A stretch of 10,055 nt of DNA from Monoraphidium neglectum. Its lineage: Eukaryota > Chlorophyta > Chlorophyceae > Sphaeropleales > Selenastraceae. The stretch spans positions 1 to 10,055 of the forward strand of contig NW_014011422.1 of NCBI RefSeq assembly GCF_000611645.1, read 5' to 3'. The notes beneath the pieces were generated by a model. That model saw only the letters and a list, made by a program, of their open reading frames with translations. It had not been told where the DNA came from and did not search any database. Positions 8,679 through 10,055 of this stretch are shown here, one piece after another (the first letter of the stretch is position 1; each line of letters opens with the position of its first letter). The position numbers and the translations under genes were made by a program.

Positions 8679-9476
8679 ATGCCACACCAGACCGTTCGAT
8701 TGTGGCTGATCTTTTTGCTCTCCGCAAGGGTTGGCCTCGCTGCGGGACCCAAAGCAAAGTCATGCGCCCAATGGCCACCCAACAAGGGCCCAGCGCTGTT
8801 TGGCTTTGAGGTCGTGGCGGAATACCCGCATGACCCCAAGGCGTTTACCCAAGGTAGGCGCGCCGCCGCCTCAACACCTGCATGCGCCATGCATGCAGCA
8901 CCCATGCCGCCGGCGTTCGCGAACTTGTCTCGCATGGCGCAGCTGCGACTGCCTCCCAGCCAGCTAGGTTTTCCTTGGCCCCGGTGTTGTTTCTCCTCCC
9001 AGCAACAGCAGCAGGGTCGGTGATCAGAGCGCGCCGACCCACGCTTGCCTCGGATGCGGCGGCGCGTGTCCGCACACGCAACCCTTGCGAACCAACAGGT
9101 CTCGTGTTTGACCGCCGCTGCTATGACAACAAGACCGACTGTAAGGAGGTCTTTTGGGAGTCAACAGGTGCGCGGCAACGGTCGACACTAGCGCCCCATA
9201 AAGATCTAATGACGGCATCCACAACAGCGGCGGGCAGGCGGCGGGCATGCAGGCCAAGAGGCGCCCGACAGCCCCGCAGCAGGCCGCCACACAGCAGGGA
9301 CACCAGAGCGTTTGCGCGGGAGAGCGGTGGGAACGCGAGGGAGCGAGCAGTGCCGTGCCGCGGGACCAGCGGCGTGCGCAGGCTCGCCCCGACCGCGCAC
9401 ATGCAGCGTGAGCAGGCTTGCGGGCAATCCCCCCCTCATACGGACACGTGCATGCGCACACACACGCACGCACGTG

Positions 9477-9516
<40 letters not shown>

Positions 9517-9772
9517 CACACACACAAATGCACACACACAAGCACCCACCCCAACAAACCTGTCCTTACCAAACCCGGACCCCCTCCTGCCAGGCATGTA
9601 TGGCCACAGCGACGTCCGGTTGGTTGACCTGGAGAGTGGCAAGGTTGAGACGCGCACTCCCATGGACGCCAAGTGGTTTGGGGAGGGCCTGGTCAAAGTG
9701 GGGGACCTCCTGTACCAGATCACCTGGCAGGGGCCGACGGGGTTCATCTACTCCGCCAAAGACCTGAAGCAG
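8679..9772 (+). CDS. QCT: Glutaminyl-peptide cyclotransferase, plant type, N-terminal half (partial, runs off right edge)
   Basis: Model: join(8679..8853,9099..9167,9594..9772,...), 141 aa visible. The enzyme converts N-terminal Gln of peptides to pyroglutamate, releasing ammonia; the plant/bacterial-type enzyme is a five-bladed beta-propeller unrelated to the animal zinc enzyme. The ATG at 8679 opens a signal peptide (RLWLIFLLSARVGLA, residues 7-21), which predicts entry into the secretory pathway. Family motifs then follow in order: FEVVAEYPHDPKAFTQG (43-59), LVFD (60-63), FWESTG (77-82; its Glu is in the conserved ESTG motif thought to be catalytic), YGHSDVRLVDLESGKVE (84-100), WFGEGL (109-114), LYQITW (121-126) and GFIYSAKDLKQ (131-141). 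The splices after TQ (phase 1), after ST (phase 1) and after KQ (phase 0) each rejoin conserved motifs. About half of a usual ~260-290-residue protein is visible, and the rest lies beyond 10055. Odd: a Cys-bounded insert RRCYDNKTDCKE (64-75) with an N-glycosylation sequon, NKT (69-71), where land-plant forms are shorter. The introns carry large CA and GT repeats. Confidence 0.93.
9444..9541 (+). repeat. (CA)n microsatellite within an alternating purine-pyrimidine tract, cyclotransferase intron 2
   Basis: CA units at 9483-9509, 9511-9526 and 9531-9541, preceded by GCGCGC- and GTGCATGCGC-type sequence. From 9444 to 9526 (83 nt) purines and pyrimidines alternate without a single break. It lies in the 426-nt intron (9168-9593), ending about 52 nt before the exon 3 acceptor. 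Confidence 0.95.
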
Positions 9773-9863
9773 GTGAACGCGCTGGGCGGGCGGGGGTGGG
9801 CACGGGTGCGCGAGTGAAAGCAAGGGGGAGAGCAAGACGAGGAGAGGGAGTTGCGGAGAGAGG

Positions 9864-9902
<39 letters not shown>

Positions 9903-10055
9903 TGTCAGTGTATGTGGGTGCTCTGCGTGCGCGCGCGTACGGTTGCGTATGTGTGTGCACACATGGGTGTATAGGAAACGTCGGGCAGACCCTGGCCCAG
10001 CCCAGGCTTGCATCGCCAGCCTTCGCGTCGCGCCCCGAATCCGTTCCCCCTGCGC
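9773..10055 (+). other. Intron 3 of the cyclotransferase gene (partial, to window end)
   Basis: It begins at AAGCAG/GTGAAC. Reading through would add VNALGGRGWARVRE and stop at 9817, against the family, which continues for another ~130 residues, so splicing is inferred. It contains the (TG)18 tract, more GT-rich sequence to about 9970, and no acceptor I can tie to the next conserved motif before 10055. Confidence 0.7.
9865..9900 (+). repeat. (TG)18 microsatellite in cyclotransferase intron 3
   Basis: 36 nt of perfect TG repeat, starting 92 nt after the exon 3 donor, followed by degenerate GT-rich sequence (AGTGTCAGTGTATGTGGGTG) and a 12-bp palindrome TGTGTGCACACA at 9952-9963. It is the sense-strand complement of the CA tract upstream of the same exon. 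Confidence 0.97.

Noticed and set aside
9444..9541. CRISPR-like or telomere-like array
   Set aside because: The repeat unit is 2 nt with no spacers, so it is a simple microsatellite.
9024..9572. Minus-strand 182-codon frame with Val/Cys runs, and similar frames over the CA/GT tracts
   Set aside because: They are translations of the dinucleotide repeats (VCVCVC or HTHTHT) within introns.

Overview
The window looks like nuclear DNA of a green alga (Chlorophyta). It is GC-rich with strongly G/C-biased codons and has short GT-AG introns; 14 of the 15 donors I place begin GTG, and 6 of those begin GTGCGC. Algal-type TGTAA polyadenylation signals follow two genes, and the introns hold (CA)n/(GT)n microsatellites. 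The three best genes resemble plant and algal families. I see no prokaryotic operon, tRNA, rRNA, CRISPR array, transposase or virus-like gene.

Layout: (1) 251-585, minus strand: the 5' end of a gene with one ankyrin-type repeat, running off the left edge. (2) 586-1043: a short divergent intergenic region, probably a shared promoter. (3) 1044-2169, plus: a two-exon gene for a 310-residue plant-type CUE-domain (ubiquitin-binding) coiled-coil protein with an inserted polyglutamine region, followed by a 3'UTR with TGTAA at 2584. (4) About 2600-3244: intergenic. (5) 3245-7484, plus: a ten-exon gene for a 496-residue, probably chloroplast-targeted bestrophin-like anion channel, with a long 3' region and TGTAA at 8210. 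(6) About 8230-8678: the spacer before the next gene, with unexplained open frames. (7) 8679 to beyond 9772, plus: the first three exons of a secreted plant-type glutaminyl-peptide cyclotransferase, cut by the right edge.

The genes have unrelated roles (ubiquitin signalling, plastid ion transport, peptide N-terminal modification), so no joint pathway or new system is evident. The most notable non-coding pattern is that one internal exon in each of two genes is flanked by a CA-repeat upstream and a TG-rich tract downstream, which could pair in RNA. One of these lies in an 83-bp unbroken alternating purine-pyrimidine tract. Gene models were built by eye from splice consensus, reading phase and remembered family motifs; no alignment or transcript data were available.
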